Below the pieces are notes generated by a model that worked only from the letters and a program-made list of their open reading frames with translations, was not told the origin of the DNA and did not search any database. DNA of 64,000 nt, taken from contig NZ_BBLT01000002.1 of assembly GCF_000775915.1 (NCBI RefSeq), positions 652,384 to 716,383 of the forward strand. The letters run 5' to 3'. Position numbers and translations under genes: made by a program. The stretch's first letter is position 1, and each line of letters opens with the position of its first letter. Of the stretch, positions 1-8,581 are shown piece after piece. Origin of the DNA: Sporocytophaga myxococcoides. Lineage in GTDB: Bacteria > Bacteroidota > Bacteroidia > Cytophagales > Cytophagaceae.

Positions 1-282
1 AATGCTGATACGGTTCTTCTTTCCATGTTTGTCTCTTTGTGTTTTTGGATAGTACAACTATTAGAAGTAATTCGTTTTATTCGAAAATGTTTAAATAATG
101 AATCTTGTTTATGGCACAAAAGGGTAGGAATCCCTATAGTCTTTAAGAGTTGTTTACTGTTGAGCTGTTATAATTCAGGTTTATTTGTCTTCTGATTAGT
201 AAACAATATAACTTCACAGAGAAAACTCTGTTATTATTTTACTCGCCTAAAAATTTTCTTTATTGATAACTTGTTATAGTAA

Positions 283-1194
283 ATGGTATTAAAACCCAGT
301 TTAAGTTTGTTCCGCATTGTAAAATTTACCTGGAAGGTGGATCTATTGATCATTGTAACGTGCATTGCTACCTACTATGTTCATGAGCATGTAATACCCC
401 TGGCTATACTTTTGCCCCCAATGTTACCGACATTATTAGGAACTGCTCTCGCATTCTTCGTGGGTTTTAGTAATAATCAGGCTTATGACAGATGGTGGGA
501 AGCTCGCATTATCTGGGGAGCTCTGGTAAACGACTCCCGCAGTTGGGCACGTAATATATTGCAATATACCAATCCAGGAAATTTAAGTGTGGAAGAACTG
601 GAGCTTATCAAAAGTAAGATGATTCTTCGTCAGATTGGCTTTGTCTATGCACTGAAAGAATCACTTCGGAAAAAAACGGATGGTTATTATAAGCAGTTTT
701 TTACGAATCAGGAGCTTGAACAATTAAGTAAAGAAGACAATATTCCCAATGGAATCCTTTCTCTTAATGCCAGGGATTTGGAGTATTTGACAAAGCAAAA
801 TTGCATAAGTGAATTTCGCTTTATGCAGTTCAATGGATTTCTTACATTGTTTACTGATCATATGGGAAAATCAGAACGGATCAATAATACCGTGTTCCCT
901 ACTTCTTATATTTATTTCACTAAACTTTTTATTTGGGTGCTGGTGATTTTTATAACCATTATCCTTGCAGATAGTGTGGGTGTCTGGTCAATTATTCTTG
1001 GCTGGATTATGGGTTTTGTATTTCATGTATCTCATCAAAATGGAATGGCATTGATGGAGCCGTTTCAGGAAGTTCCCTCCGGTATGCCATTAAATCAGAT
1101 ATCAAGAGTTATTGAAATTAATCTTCTTCAGATGTTGGGGGAGAAAAAAGTGCCTGAGCCAGTAACGGCTGTAAATGGGGAATATATTCTTTGA
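283..1194 (+). CDS. Bestrophin-family anion channel (UPF0187)
   Basis: This 303-residue integral membrane protein matches the bacterial bestrophin family, pentameric inner-membrane channels related to eukaryotic Ca-activated chloride channels. The N-terminus (LFRIVKFTWKVDLL) leads into a hydrophobic segment. Next comes the family signature around residues 55-75, where a GTALAFFVGFSNNQAYDRWW stretch precedes the conserved region REARIIWGALVNDSR-like. Two further hydrophobic segments lie near residues 215-250, followed by the conserved C-terminal FHVSHQNG and PFQEVPSGMPLNQISR. Length is normal for bacterial members. It stands alone, with about 280 bases upstream and no obvious partner. Family assignment is firm. 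Ion selectivity cannot be read from sequence; some bacterial homologues conduct cations. Confidence 0.9.
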   Translation: MVLKPSLSLFRIVKFTWKVDLLIIVTCIATYYVHEHVIPLAILLPPMLPTLLGTALAFFVGFSNNQAYDRWWEARIIWGALVNDSRSWARNILQYTNPGNLSVEELELIKSKMILRQIGFVYALKESLRKKTDGYYKQFFTNQELEQLSKEDNIPNGILSLNARDLEYLTKQNCISEFRFMQFNGFLTLFTDHMGKSERINNTVFPTSYIYFTKLFIWVLVIFITIILADSVGVWSIILGWIMGFVFHVSHQNGMALMEPFQEVPSGMPLNQISRVIEINLLQMLGEKKVPEPVTAVNGEYIL

Positions 1195-1683
1195 TTTTTT
1201 TGAGAAAGTTTTTGATTTAAAAAAATCTGTCTTTTGTCAGTATTTTTCCTTTAGAATAAAAATTGTGCTGAATACTTTTAATCTTCTGAAGAAAGCCTAT
1301 AAATTGTTCAATGTTAAAAGAAAATGGGGGTAATAGAGAGAGCTGTAAAAAAAGGTTTGTGAGAGAGGATTCAGGGAGTATGATTCTGTTAGAGCTGTAT
1401 TACAGTATTTTAATTGTTCTCTCCTTGAATTATTATTGTAAGACGTATAAAACAAATCTATTTTGGTCTCGTAAATTAATCTCCAAATCGAATGGTTTGA
1501 GCTTTAGCCACTAAAAATTTTTGTTGGATTGATTATCCAAAAACATCAGTAAAAGGGCCAATAAAGAAAAATAACAGTATACCGAGCAGGAGTGGTACAA
1601 TAATTATATGATTAAAATTTTGCAGATAGTTTGGCACTCTGTCTATTGCAATATCTGCTCTTATAAATATTGATAGTTCATGG
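1195..1683. other. Intergenic region with possible gene remnant
   Basis: There is no convincing gene in this 489-base gap. A short AT-only inverted repeat follows the bestrophin stop. A 67-codon plus-strand ORF (1311-1514) has no family features. On the minus strand, a frame ending at 1533 and open back to about 1740 encodes a hydrophobic C-terminus (segment HIIIVPLLLGILLFFFIGPF), but it has no start codon and overlaps the next gene. It could be the tail of a lost membrane-protein gene. Confidence 0.4.
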
Positions 1684-3114
1684 ATGATAAAAATAATAAT
1701 GATTACATCTAACAGGAACAGACATTGTCTTTTTTATATTCTTTTGGCGACCTTTGTTTCGTTGCAACTTTTTGGGCAAGACACTTCAAAAGTAGTAAAT
1801 GATATTACCCAATTAAACCCAATCAAAGTAAATGCAATCATTTCTCCAACAAGTACTGCTGAAATAATGGTTGCAGTAAAAAATCATAATGGACCTGTTT
1901 CGATTGGTGGAGGACGCTATAGCATGGGCGGGCAGACGGCAGTCGAACAAGCATTGCATATAGATATGAGAGGCTTTGACAGTATCATTTGCTTTTCCAA
2001 AGAGAAAAAAGAAATTACAGTTCAGGCAGGAATAACATGGAGGAAAATTCAAGAGTTTATAGATCCATATGACTTGTCAGTACAAATAATGCAGACCTAT
2101 GCCAACTTTACAGTTGGAGGTTCATTAAGTGTTAATGTTCATGGAAGATATATTGGAGGTGGCCCTGTTGTTTTATCTGTTAAAGAAATAAAAATAATTT
2201 TGGCTAATGGTGATATAGTAGCTGCAAGTCCAACAGAAAACAAAGAAGTATTTTATGGAGCAATTGGTGGTTACGGTGGCCTTGGTGTCATCGTTGAGGC
2301 AACATTATTTTTAACTGATAACGATAAAGTTGAACGAACAGATAAGGTACTTTTAATTAGAAAATACAAACAGTTTTTTGTGGACAATATCAGAAGTGAT
2401 TCATTAGTTGTTTTTCACAATGCTGATATCTATCCTAATCGATATAGAAAAGTAAGAGAAATTTCATATCGCAAAACATCAAGAGATGTTACGATAGGTT
2501 ATAGGTTAAAACCTAATGATAAAAAATACAGGTTCAATAAATTTGCTTTTAAAATAGTCTCTGAGTTCCCGGCAGGAAAATGGTTAAGACAGCATTTACT
2601 GGAACCCATTTTATATATAGGTAAACCAGTAGAGTGGAGAAATTATGAAGCGAGTTACGACGTTCTTGAATTAGAGCCTAAATCAAGAGAAAAATCAACT
2701 TACGTTCTTCAGGAGTATTTTGTGCCAATTGAAAAGTTTGACGATTTTTATCCCCTAATGTCAGAGATCTTAAGAAAGAACAAAGTAAACGTTATAAATA
2801 TTTCTATACGACATGCAAAACAAGATCCAGGAACAACACTCGCTTGGGCAAGGACAGAAGTATTTGCTTTTGTACTTTATTATAAACAAGGAACGAAACA
2901 GGCTAATAAAGATGATGTAAGGAAATGGACACAACAATTGATTGATGCATCTATATCATGCGATGGAACCTACTATCTTCCTTATCAGATTCATGCATCG
3001 AATGAACAATTTTTTAAAGCATATCCTAATGCCGATAGTCTTTTCAGGCTTAAAAAACAAATTGATCCAACATATAAATTCAGAAATAAGTTATGGGAAA
3101 CTTACTACAAATAA
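1684..3114 (+). CDS. Secreted FAD-binding (PCMH/VAO-type) oxidase
   Basis: A 476-residue flavoprotein of the vanillyl-alcohol-oxidase/FAD_binding_4 superfamily. Such enzymes oxidise alcohols or lactones with covalently or tightly bound FAD. Residues 1-32 form an export signal (hydrophobic YILLATFVSLQLFGQ). The FAD domain runs from about residue 45 to 225 and contains the pyrophosphate loop GPVSIGGGRYSMGGQ, the FTVGGSLSVNVHGR motif and GAIGGYGGLGVIVEATL. The C-terminal part ends with the family-like DPTYKFRNKLW. The closest known types are alditol oxidase and D-arabinono-lactone oxidase homologues, but the substrate is not inferable. An ATG at codon 6 is a plausible alternative start. No partner gene is adjacent. 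Confidence 0.8.
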   Translation: MIKIIMITSNRNRHCLFYILLATFVSLQLFGQDTSKVVNDITQLNPIKVNAIISPTSTAEIMVAVKNHNGPVSIGGGRYSMGGQTAVEQALHIDMRGFDSIICFSKEKKEITVQAGITWRKIQEFIDPYDLSVQIMQTYANFTVGGSLSVNVHGRYIGGGPVVLSVKEIKIILANGDIVAASPTENKEVFYGAIGGYGGLGVIVEATLFLTDNDKVERTDKVLLIRKYKQFFVDNIRSDSLVVFHNADIYPNRYRKVREISYRKTSRDVTIGYRLKPNDKKYRFNKFAFKIVSEFPAGKWLRQHLLEPILYIGKPVEWRNYEASYDVLELEPKSREKSTYVLQEYFVPIEKFDDFYPLMSEILRKNKVNVINISIRHAKQDPGTTLAWARTEVFAFVLYYKQGTKQANKDDVRKWTQQLIDASISCDGTYYLPYQIHASNEQFFKAYPNADSLFRLKKQIDPTYKFRNKLWETYYK

Positions 3115-3280
3115 CAAGGCTTTAATAAGATTTCTGACAATTGCAATGTTGAATATTATAGATTGAAAAGTTGAAATATATTTGAATATTCTTAACATAC
3201 AAATGAAAATCGACTGTTTGAAAAATGCTGGTTTTTAACTTGAAAAATATTAGTTTTAAATTCAACAAAAAAATAAGGAT

Positions 3281-3670
3281 ATGGCAAAAACAGATTTTAA
3301 GACAATTGATGAATATCAGGCAGGTTTTCCTTCAGAGATCCAGGAACGGATGCAAACTATTCGTAAAATCATTCATGAAGTCGTTCCTGAAGTTGAAGAA
3401 GCGATCAGTTATCAGATTCCGTGTTTTAAGTATAATGGATATTTGATTTATTATGCAGCATTTCCAAATCATATTTCTCTTTCGAATCCTTTTAGTCCGG
3501 AATTTTTAAAGGAGTTTGAAAGTGATCTGAAAAATTATAAAGTTTCCAAATCTGTCATTCAACTACCCAATAAAGAAAGTCTTCCTGTTGATATGATTAC
3601 AAAGATGATCAAATTCCGAAAACAAGAAAACGAACAGAAAATGAAATCAAAATCAAAAAGTAAGAAGTAA
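3281..3670 (+). CDS. DUF1801 / YdhG-like small protein
   Basis: A 129-residue soluble protein of the DUF1801 family (iron-chaperone Fra/YdhG fold, SCOP YdhG-like). Visible family features are the opening FKTIDEYQAGFP, the mid-domain EVEEAISYQIPCFKYNG followed by a YYAAFPNHISL strand, and the C-terminal lysine-rich helix. Members are small alpha/beta proteins whose biochemical role is mostly unproven. In Bacilli a homologue binds iron. The tail after residue 110 is almost all Lys, Ser and Gln. It lies 23 bases before the DUF2200 gene in the same direction, so the two are probably cotranscribed. Confidence 0.8.
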   Translation: MAKTDFKTIDEYQAGFPSEIQERMQTIRKIIHEVVPEVEEAISYQIPCFKYNGYLIYYAAFPNHISLSNPFSPEFLKEFESDLKNYKVSKSVIQLPNKESLPVDMITKMIKFRKQENEQKMKSKSKSKK

Positions 3671-3693
3671 TTAGATTTGTAATTGGTTGACGC

Positions 3694-4044
3694 ATGAATA
3701 ATACTAGAATTTTTAAAATGTCTTTTGCAAGTGTGTATCCGCATTATGTAACTAAAGCAGAGAAAAAAGGACGCACAAAAGCTGAGGTAGATGAAATTAT
3801 TTACTGGCTTACTGGTTATGATCAGCAAGCATTGCAAATGATAATCGATAAGAAAATCGATTTCGAAACCTTTTTTGCCGAGGCTCCACAAATCAACCCC
3901 AATGTTTCAAAAATTACCGGGGTAATATGTGGATATAGAGTAGAAGAAATTGAAGATGCATTGATGCAGAAGATTCGTTATTTAGATAAGCTGATTGATG
4001 AATTGGCAAAAGGCAAGGCGATGGAAAAGATTTTGAGGAAGTAG
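3694..4044 (+). CDS. DUF2200 family protein
   Basis: A 116-residue cytoplasmic protein matching DUF2200, a compact helical family of unknown function found widely in bacteria. Characteristic stretches are [20 protein letters not shown] near the N-terminus, [10 protein letters not shown], and [20 protein letters not shown] in the middle, followed by [15 protein letters not shown] near the end. No signal peptide or membrane segment is present. It follows the DUF1801 gene closely and precedes the metallophosphoesterase gene by 21 bases, so the three may form one transcript. No function can be inferred. Confidence 0.85.
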   Translation: MNNTRIFKMSFASVYPHYVTKAEKKGRTKAEVDEIIYWLTGYDQQALQMIIDKKIDFETFFAEAPQINPNVSKITGVICGYRVEEIEDALMQKIRYLDKLIDELAKGKAMEKILRK

Positions 4045-4065
4045 GTGGATGGAGTTTTATAAATT

Positions 4066-4692
4066 ATGAAATTCATCACTATCTCTGATTCTCATGGTCA
4101 ACATCGAAATCTGGAACTTCCCAAAGGAGATATCATCATACATGCGGGTGATATAAGCAGGAGAGGTAAGGAAGATGAAATAAAAGATTTCCTTGATTGG
4201 TACAGCGGGCTTGATTTTGAACATAAAATATTCGTCGCTGGAAATCATGATTTCTTTTTTGAGAAAAATTCTGATAAATATATCGCAGACATAGTTCCTC
4301 CAGAGGTTACATATCTTTGCGATAGCGGCATTACAATTAATGGTATAAAAATCTGGGGATCTCCTGTTACACCCTGGTTTCATGACTGGGCTTTTAACCG
4401 TCATCGTGGAGAGTCAATTATCAGGCACTGGGACTTGATCCCATCTGATACAGATATATTAGTTACCCATGGTCCTGCATTTGGATTACTTGACAAAACA
4501 ATAAGAGGACAAACTGTAGGCTGTGAAGACCTACTCAATAGAATATATGAAGTGCATCCAAAAGTACATGTATTCGGACATATTCATGAAGCTTATGGAG
4601 AGATGGTTTCATCAGGGATCAAATTCATTAATGCGTCAGTGATAGATGAAAATTATCTTTTAAAAAATGAGCCAATAATTTTTGAAATATAA
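4066..4692 (+). CDS. Calcineurin-like metallophosphoesterase (MPPED type)
   Basis: A 208-residue phosphoesterase resembling the MPPED1/2 and Rv0805-like branch of the calcineurin-like superfamily, which hydrolyses phosphodiesters with a dinuclear metal centre. The metal-ligand motifs are all present in order: ISDSHGQH (D-x-H) near residue 6, IIHAGDISRRG (GD), VAGNHDFFFE (GNHD) near residue 65, LVTHGPAFG, and GHIHEAYG (GHxH) near residue 170. Length is typical for single-domain members. It has no signal peptide and is probably cytoplasmic. Cyclic nucleotides are a common substrate in the family, but sequence does not settle this. Confidence 0.9.
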   Translation: MKFITISDSHGQHRNLELPKGDIIIHAGDISRRGKEDEIKDFLDWYSGLDFEHKIFVAGNHDFFFEKNSDKYIADIVPPEVTYLCDSGITINGIKIWGSPVTPWFHDWAFNRHRGESIIRHWDLIPSDTDILVTHGPAFGLLDKTIRGQTVGCEDLLNRIYEVHPKVHVFGHIHEAYGEMVSSGIKFINASVIDENYLLKNEPIIFEI

Positions 4693-5217
4693 GCAATCGG
4701 GACAATCGCTTGGAGAATTATTAAGATTGCTTGGTGAAGATTTAATTGGAGTATTTGGAAGGAGGGAGAATATCGAATATGAGAATATTAAGATCAATGA
4801 ATTTTTGGGAAAGACAAAGCCCTAATTAGAAAGCGAAAGAGTAGGTTTTTAGTATGCGCTGAATGGAGACATTGCTTTCGGAGCGATAACAGGAATCATT
4901 AAAACGATAGTTCCATCCATGTTTATTTTATAAGAGTAGCAATCTCATTTCTTTTAACTAGTAATTTATTTCCTGCTTTACCATATTTTTTCTGGATTCC
5001 AAAATTAAGTTGATGGAAGCTTTCAGAAATCTGTTCATAATGGACCATGAAGGGAATCACAACCTGTTTTGCTAAAGATTTATTCATAAAATAAGATCTG
5101 CAAAAGAAATTTTGTAAATGGTGATTCAACGTTCGTAAATCCGCAACCTACAATGATTAAACGTCCTGAATATGAATAGTATTTTTCTTTATTTATGTGA
5201 GAAAAATATAACAACAC
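4693..5217. other. Decayed intergenic region
   Basis: Immediately after the phosphoesterase stop, the plus strand is open from 4693 to about 4824 in a protein-like frame (GELLRLLGEDLIGVFGRREN, ending LGKTKP) with no start codon. A further piece reading GDIAFGAITGIIKTIVPS follows near 4868-4920. A 68-codon minus-strand ORF (4923-5129) has no recognisable features. These look like fragments of one or more lost genes, but I cannot name the family. Confidence 0.35.
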
Positions 5218-6678
5218 ATGGTAAGAAATTTAAAGAAAGGACTAGCGGCGGCTTTAATGGTGTCCGCTTCATTTATGGCTCATGGTCAGGCAACAAGGCT
5301 TCAGTTTCCAAATCCTAACCTAATCAAAGAATGGGGATTTTCAGTAACGGAATACAATGGGTACTCTCTTGTTGGTTCTGAATTTGGAAATGGTTTAAAC
5401 GTATTTAAAAACAATCAACTGTTGTTCCAGACTTCTGGGTCGGGTACAGGTCTGTTTGGCTACTCAAACAGCATGAACGGTTCCTGGATTGCAGCAGGTG
5501 CACCACAAACAGGTAATGCCAATCAAGGCGCAGTTTATCTTTCAAAGCATTTAAACGGAAATCCTCAGAATAATTTTAATACAGTTATTACTGCATTGAA
5601 TCCCGGAGCACATGACCAGTTTGGACGTGCAGTGGATATTCATGATAACTGGATGGTGATCGGAGCTCCTAATGTAAATAATTCTCATCATGGAGGGTAT
5701 ATAGAAATCTGGAATTTTGTTAACAATGCTTGGGTAAGAAACACAGTAATTGCTAATGGTTCTGGTAATACTGATGCAGACTTTGGTATTTCGGTAGCCA
5801 TCAGAGGTAACAAAATAGTAGTAGGTGCTCCTGGTGACCACTCAATTTATATTTACAAATATCAGAATAATGTATGGAGTCTTGAACAAGGATATGCTCC
5901 AAATCCTTCAACATGGGGAATACCATTGTATGACCCATATTCAGGTTATACCTATTTAACAAATTTTGGGTATGATGTTGACATAACAGATAACCATGTA
6001 ATTGCAGGAGATCCATCTGCCAGAAAAGCAGCTGTGCTTGTTTTCCAGAACAATCTTTGGAGTTTGAAAAGTACATTAGTGCCATCTGTAACATCGGGAA
6101 CTGGTACAGGAGATAGATTCGGACATTCAGTAGCAATCCAATACAACAGAGCAGTGGTTGGTGCACCAAGAGGAGCCAGCGCTGGTCCTAATCCTGAGCA
6201 GGGTAAGGTATACCTGTATACAGATGAAGGAGGTTATAAATACAAAGGGATTATGAATGTTGGCAATCCTTCTAATCTTGTAGCCAGAGCTTTGGGATAT
6301 TCAGTTGCAATAGACAGTGATAATGTGCTTGCTGGAGCGTCCAATTCTGATAACCTTCTGACAATTGGTAATGAAGGAGCTGCTTTCAGAATGCCGTTCT
6401 ATCAGTACGTTCCTTACAGATCCGCTCATGATTTTGAATTTACTTCAGAAACAACAGGCAAAACTGTAATTTATCCTAACCCAGCTTCAGGTGAGGAGGT
6501 TAAATTGAGTAACAACGTATCAGTTGTTTCAGCAGAAGCGGTTTCTGTATTAGGAGAAATAACTCCTCTTGTTGTAACTGAAGGAGGAATCAATGTAAGT
6601 TCTCTGAAAAAAGGTATTTACAATATCAAGATCAAGACTGATACTGAAATTTTAACAGAGAAGCTGGTGGTTGAATAA
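5218..6678 (+). CDS. T9SS-secreted FG-GAP/integrin-like repeat protein
   Basis: A 486-residue exported protein. Residues 1-24 are a signal peptide (AAALMVSASFMAHGQ). Residues about 30-400 contain repeated blades of roughly 60 residues with a recurring pattern of G-x-S-V/D-I ... V-I-G/A-A-P-x (DNWMVIGAPN, GNKIVVGAPGDHS, YNRAVVGAPRGAS, DNVLAGASN). This is the FG-GAP/beta-propeller signature of integrin-alpha-like folds. The last 75 residues form a type A T9SS sorting domain starting at VIYPNPASGEE and ending KLVVE. T9SS cargo is moved across the outer membrane and often anchored on the cell surface. A role in adhesion is inferred only from the fold. Confidence 0.85.
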   Translation: MVRNLKKGLAAALMVSASFMAHGQATRLQFPNPNLIKEWGFSVTEYNGYSLVGSEFGNGLNVFKNNQLLFQTSGSGTGLFGYSNSMNGSWIAAGAPQTGNANQGAVYLSKHLNGNPQNNFNTVITALNPGAHDQFGRAVDIHDNWMVIGAPNVNNSHHGGYIEIWNFVNNAWVRNTVIANGSGNTDADFGISVAIRGNKIVVGAPGDHSIYIYKYQNNVWSLEQGYAPNPSTWGIPLYDPYSGYTYLTNFGYDVDITDNHVIAGDPSARKAAVLVFQNNLWSLKSTLVPSVTSGTGTGDRFGHSVAIQYNRAVVGAPRGASAGPNPEQGKVYLYTDEGGYKYKGIMNVGNPSNLVARALGYSVAIDSDNVLAGASNSDNLLTIGNEGAAFRMPFYQYVPYRSAHDFEFTSETTGKTVIYPNPASGEEVKLSNNVSVVSAEAVSVLGEITPLVVTEGGINVSSLKKGIYNIKIKTDTEILTEKLVVE

Positions 6679-6720
6679 TACAATTGCTTTATAGAATATA
6701 CATTCTACTTCCTTAATAAT

Positions 6721-6914
6721 ATAGCCGTCAACTTAAGATTGTTTGATATAATTTAGAATGTTACTTTGTTCTCTGAGCCCTGTAAAGGACGATAATGTAG
6801 ACAATTAATTCCATTTATATCAAACTCTGCCAGCTGAAATTTCTTTTATTTGAACATTCAGATAATTCAGAGTTTCAGAATAGTCAGAGATAAAACCTTT
6901 AGGTTGACGGCTAT
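6721..6914. repeat. Inverted repeat element between convergent genes
   Basis: A perfect 12-base inverted repeat (ATAGCCGTCAAC at 6721-6732, GTTGACGGCTAT at 6903-6914) bounds 170 bases between two convergent genes. Inside it, an 11-base pair (GTTTGATATAA at 6741-6751, TTATATCAAAC at 6825-6835) can form a second stem. A 7-base pair (TCTCTGA near 6770, TCAGAGA near 6884) would cross the second stem. No ORF lies inside. It may be a structured 3' region or a small MITE-like element. Confidence 0.5.
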
Positions 6915-6943
6915 TAAAGTTTATGTCTTTTAGGTAAGTGAAA

Positions 6944-7885
6944 TTAATTTACCTGAATGATTACATTTCCCTTTTTATGGCCTAGTTCAACATATCTATG
7001 CGCTTCTGCAATTTGTTCTAATGAATAACAGCGATCAATTACGGATTTAAATTTTCCTGTTTCAGATAATCTTTTAAGTAGCAGTAAACCTTCTATTGTA
7101 AATTCCGGTCTTCCGTCATCAATTGAAATGTATTTACCATTAGTTGCAAGATTTTTCAGGCATTTTGATTTTATTTTTTTTCTGTTAATCATTCCCGCTG
7201 GAACTGCATCGAATATTATGTCATATAATTCTCCCAGGTTTGTGAAATCTTCTTTAGTATAATCTACAACAACATCAGCCCCCAAGGACTTCACTAATTC
7301 TAGATTTGAGGTACTGCAAATGCCCGTAACATGGGCTCCATAGTACTTTGCAAGTTGCACGAGCGATGTCCCGATAGATCCGGAAGCACCATAAACAAGA
7401 ATTTTCTGACCTGGCATAATTCTGGCTTTTTTTAGAAAATGTAAAACAATTCCACCTCCAAATGGGATTGCAGCACTTTCTTCAAAAGTTTTATTCGATG
7501 GCTTATTAACAATAAAACTGTCTTCCGGAAGGCATTTAAATTCGGCATATGTCCCCATGTTTGGCTTCATTGGAGATTTTATGGTTACTCCAAAAATTTG
7601 TTCTCCCTTTTTAAATCTTTTAACATCATCACCAATTGATTCTATTTCTCCAGCCAAAATTAAACCTAATATCGGGTTCCTGGGTCTGGAAAAGCCAATT
7701 GCAAGTTTCATCATCAGCCCCATAATCCCGGGGACTTTGCAGCCTCTTATTATAATATCACTACCTGTTATAGAAGTAGCTTTGATTTTTATACAAACTT
7801 CATTTTTTCTCGGTACCGGTTTTTCTACTTCCTGAAGTTGAAGAACTTCTGGATTTCCATATCGGGTGCATATTATTGCTTTCAT
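6944..7885 (-). CDS. Zinc-independent MDR oxidoreductase (quinone reductase-like)
   Basis: A 313-residue medium-chain dehydrogenase/reductase. The GroES-like N-terminal half carries VCIKIKATSITGSDIIIRG and GLILAGEIESIGDDVKRFKKG. The Rossmann half has the nucleotide loop VYGASGSIGTSLVQLAK near residue 160, followed by GADVVVDYTKEDF. The structural zinc Cys cluster and the GHE catalytic motif are absent, which places it with quinone-oxidoreductase/enoyl-reductase-like MDRs that use NADPH without zinc. It ends with EAHRYVELGHKKGNVIIQV, a classic MDR C-terminus. It is monocistronic and faces the T9SS gene. Substrate unknown. Confidence 0.9.
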   Translation of the reverse strand: MKAIICTRYGNPEVLQLQEVEKPVPRKNEVCIKIKATSITGSDIIIRGCKVPGIMGLMMKLAIGFSRPRNPILGLILAGEIESIGDDVKRFKKGEQIFGVTIKSPMKPNMGTYAEFKCLPEDSFIVNKPSNKTFEESAAIPFGGGIVLHFLKKARIMPGQKILVYGASGSIGTSLVQLAKYYGAHVTGICSTSNLELVKSLGADVVVDYTKEDFTNLGELYDIIFDAVPAGMINRKKIKSKCLKNLATNGKYISIDDGRPEFTIEGLLLLKRLSETGKFKSVIDRCYSLEQIAEAHRYVELGHKKGNVIIQVN

Positions 7886-8581
7886 TTTTTTTGGTTTTTT
7901 ATGCTCTAATTGGAGTTATGTGTAGATGTTTGATTTTTAAAGTTTTAGGATGGTAATTTAACCGATAATTTTAAAAAAATAAATTTTATTCAAAGAGTAA
8001 GTAATTATTAATATCTGGTAATACTAGAAGTATAAATTTCTAACAATTAAATAATCAATCATTATTAATATAAAGGATTATCAAGTCCTTTATGAATTAT
8101 TTTTAAGGGTCTCTCAAAAAGACAGGGGACTCATTTTAAGTTGGTATGTCCAAATTTTTCCGATGCTCTTAGTGATAACAATATGTCTTCAAAAACTATT
8201 AAATCAATTCTTTGCTGGTGTTTTCTCAATAATGATAATTAAGTTAACATAAACACAACGAACCTTTTCCTTGATCATATTTTCATGCAAGACAATAGAG
8301 TTTTGGAAACCATTCAAAATATAAGGTTTAAGGATTTTTTTTTCTAACATCTTTGATACTCTTCTTCAAGTTCTTACTTATTTTTCCCCATTACGCAATT
8401 AAAGGCATACTTCAAAATCGATTGTAAATTGAAAATAGTATTTCGTTTACTGGCCAGGTCTATTTGACAACTAAGTCTATTGGAAAAAAAATTTTTGAGT
8501 ATTTTTAATTATACCTTAAGTTCATTTGCTCTACATCTTTCTGAGGCATTTGATCATTTGAAAATTATTTAAAAAGCGTTT
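7886..8581. other. Gene-free AT-rich gap
   Basis: These 696 bases contain no ORF with recognisable features on either strand. Several short open stretches on the minus strand between 8150 and 8460 are broken by multiple stops, so an old gene remnant is possible but cannot be identified. The 3' part must contain the promoter of the large Ig-repeat gene at 8582. Confidence 0.4.

Noticed and set aside
1311..1514. 67-codon ORF as a gene
   Set aside because: No family features, no signal peptide, uneven composition, and no context.
4923..5129. 68-codon minus-strand ORF as a gene
   Set aside because: It lies in a decayed region and has no recognisable domain. It was kept only as part of the intergenic description.
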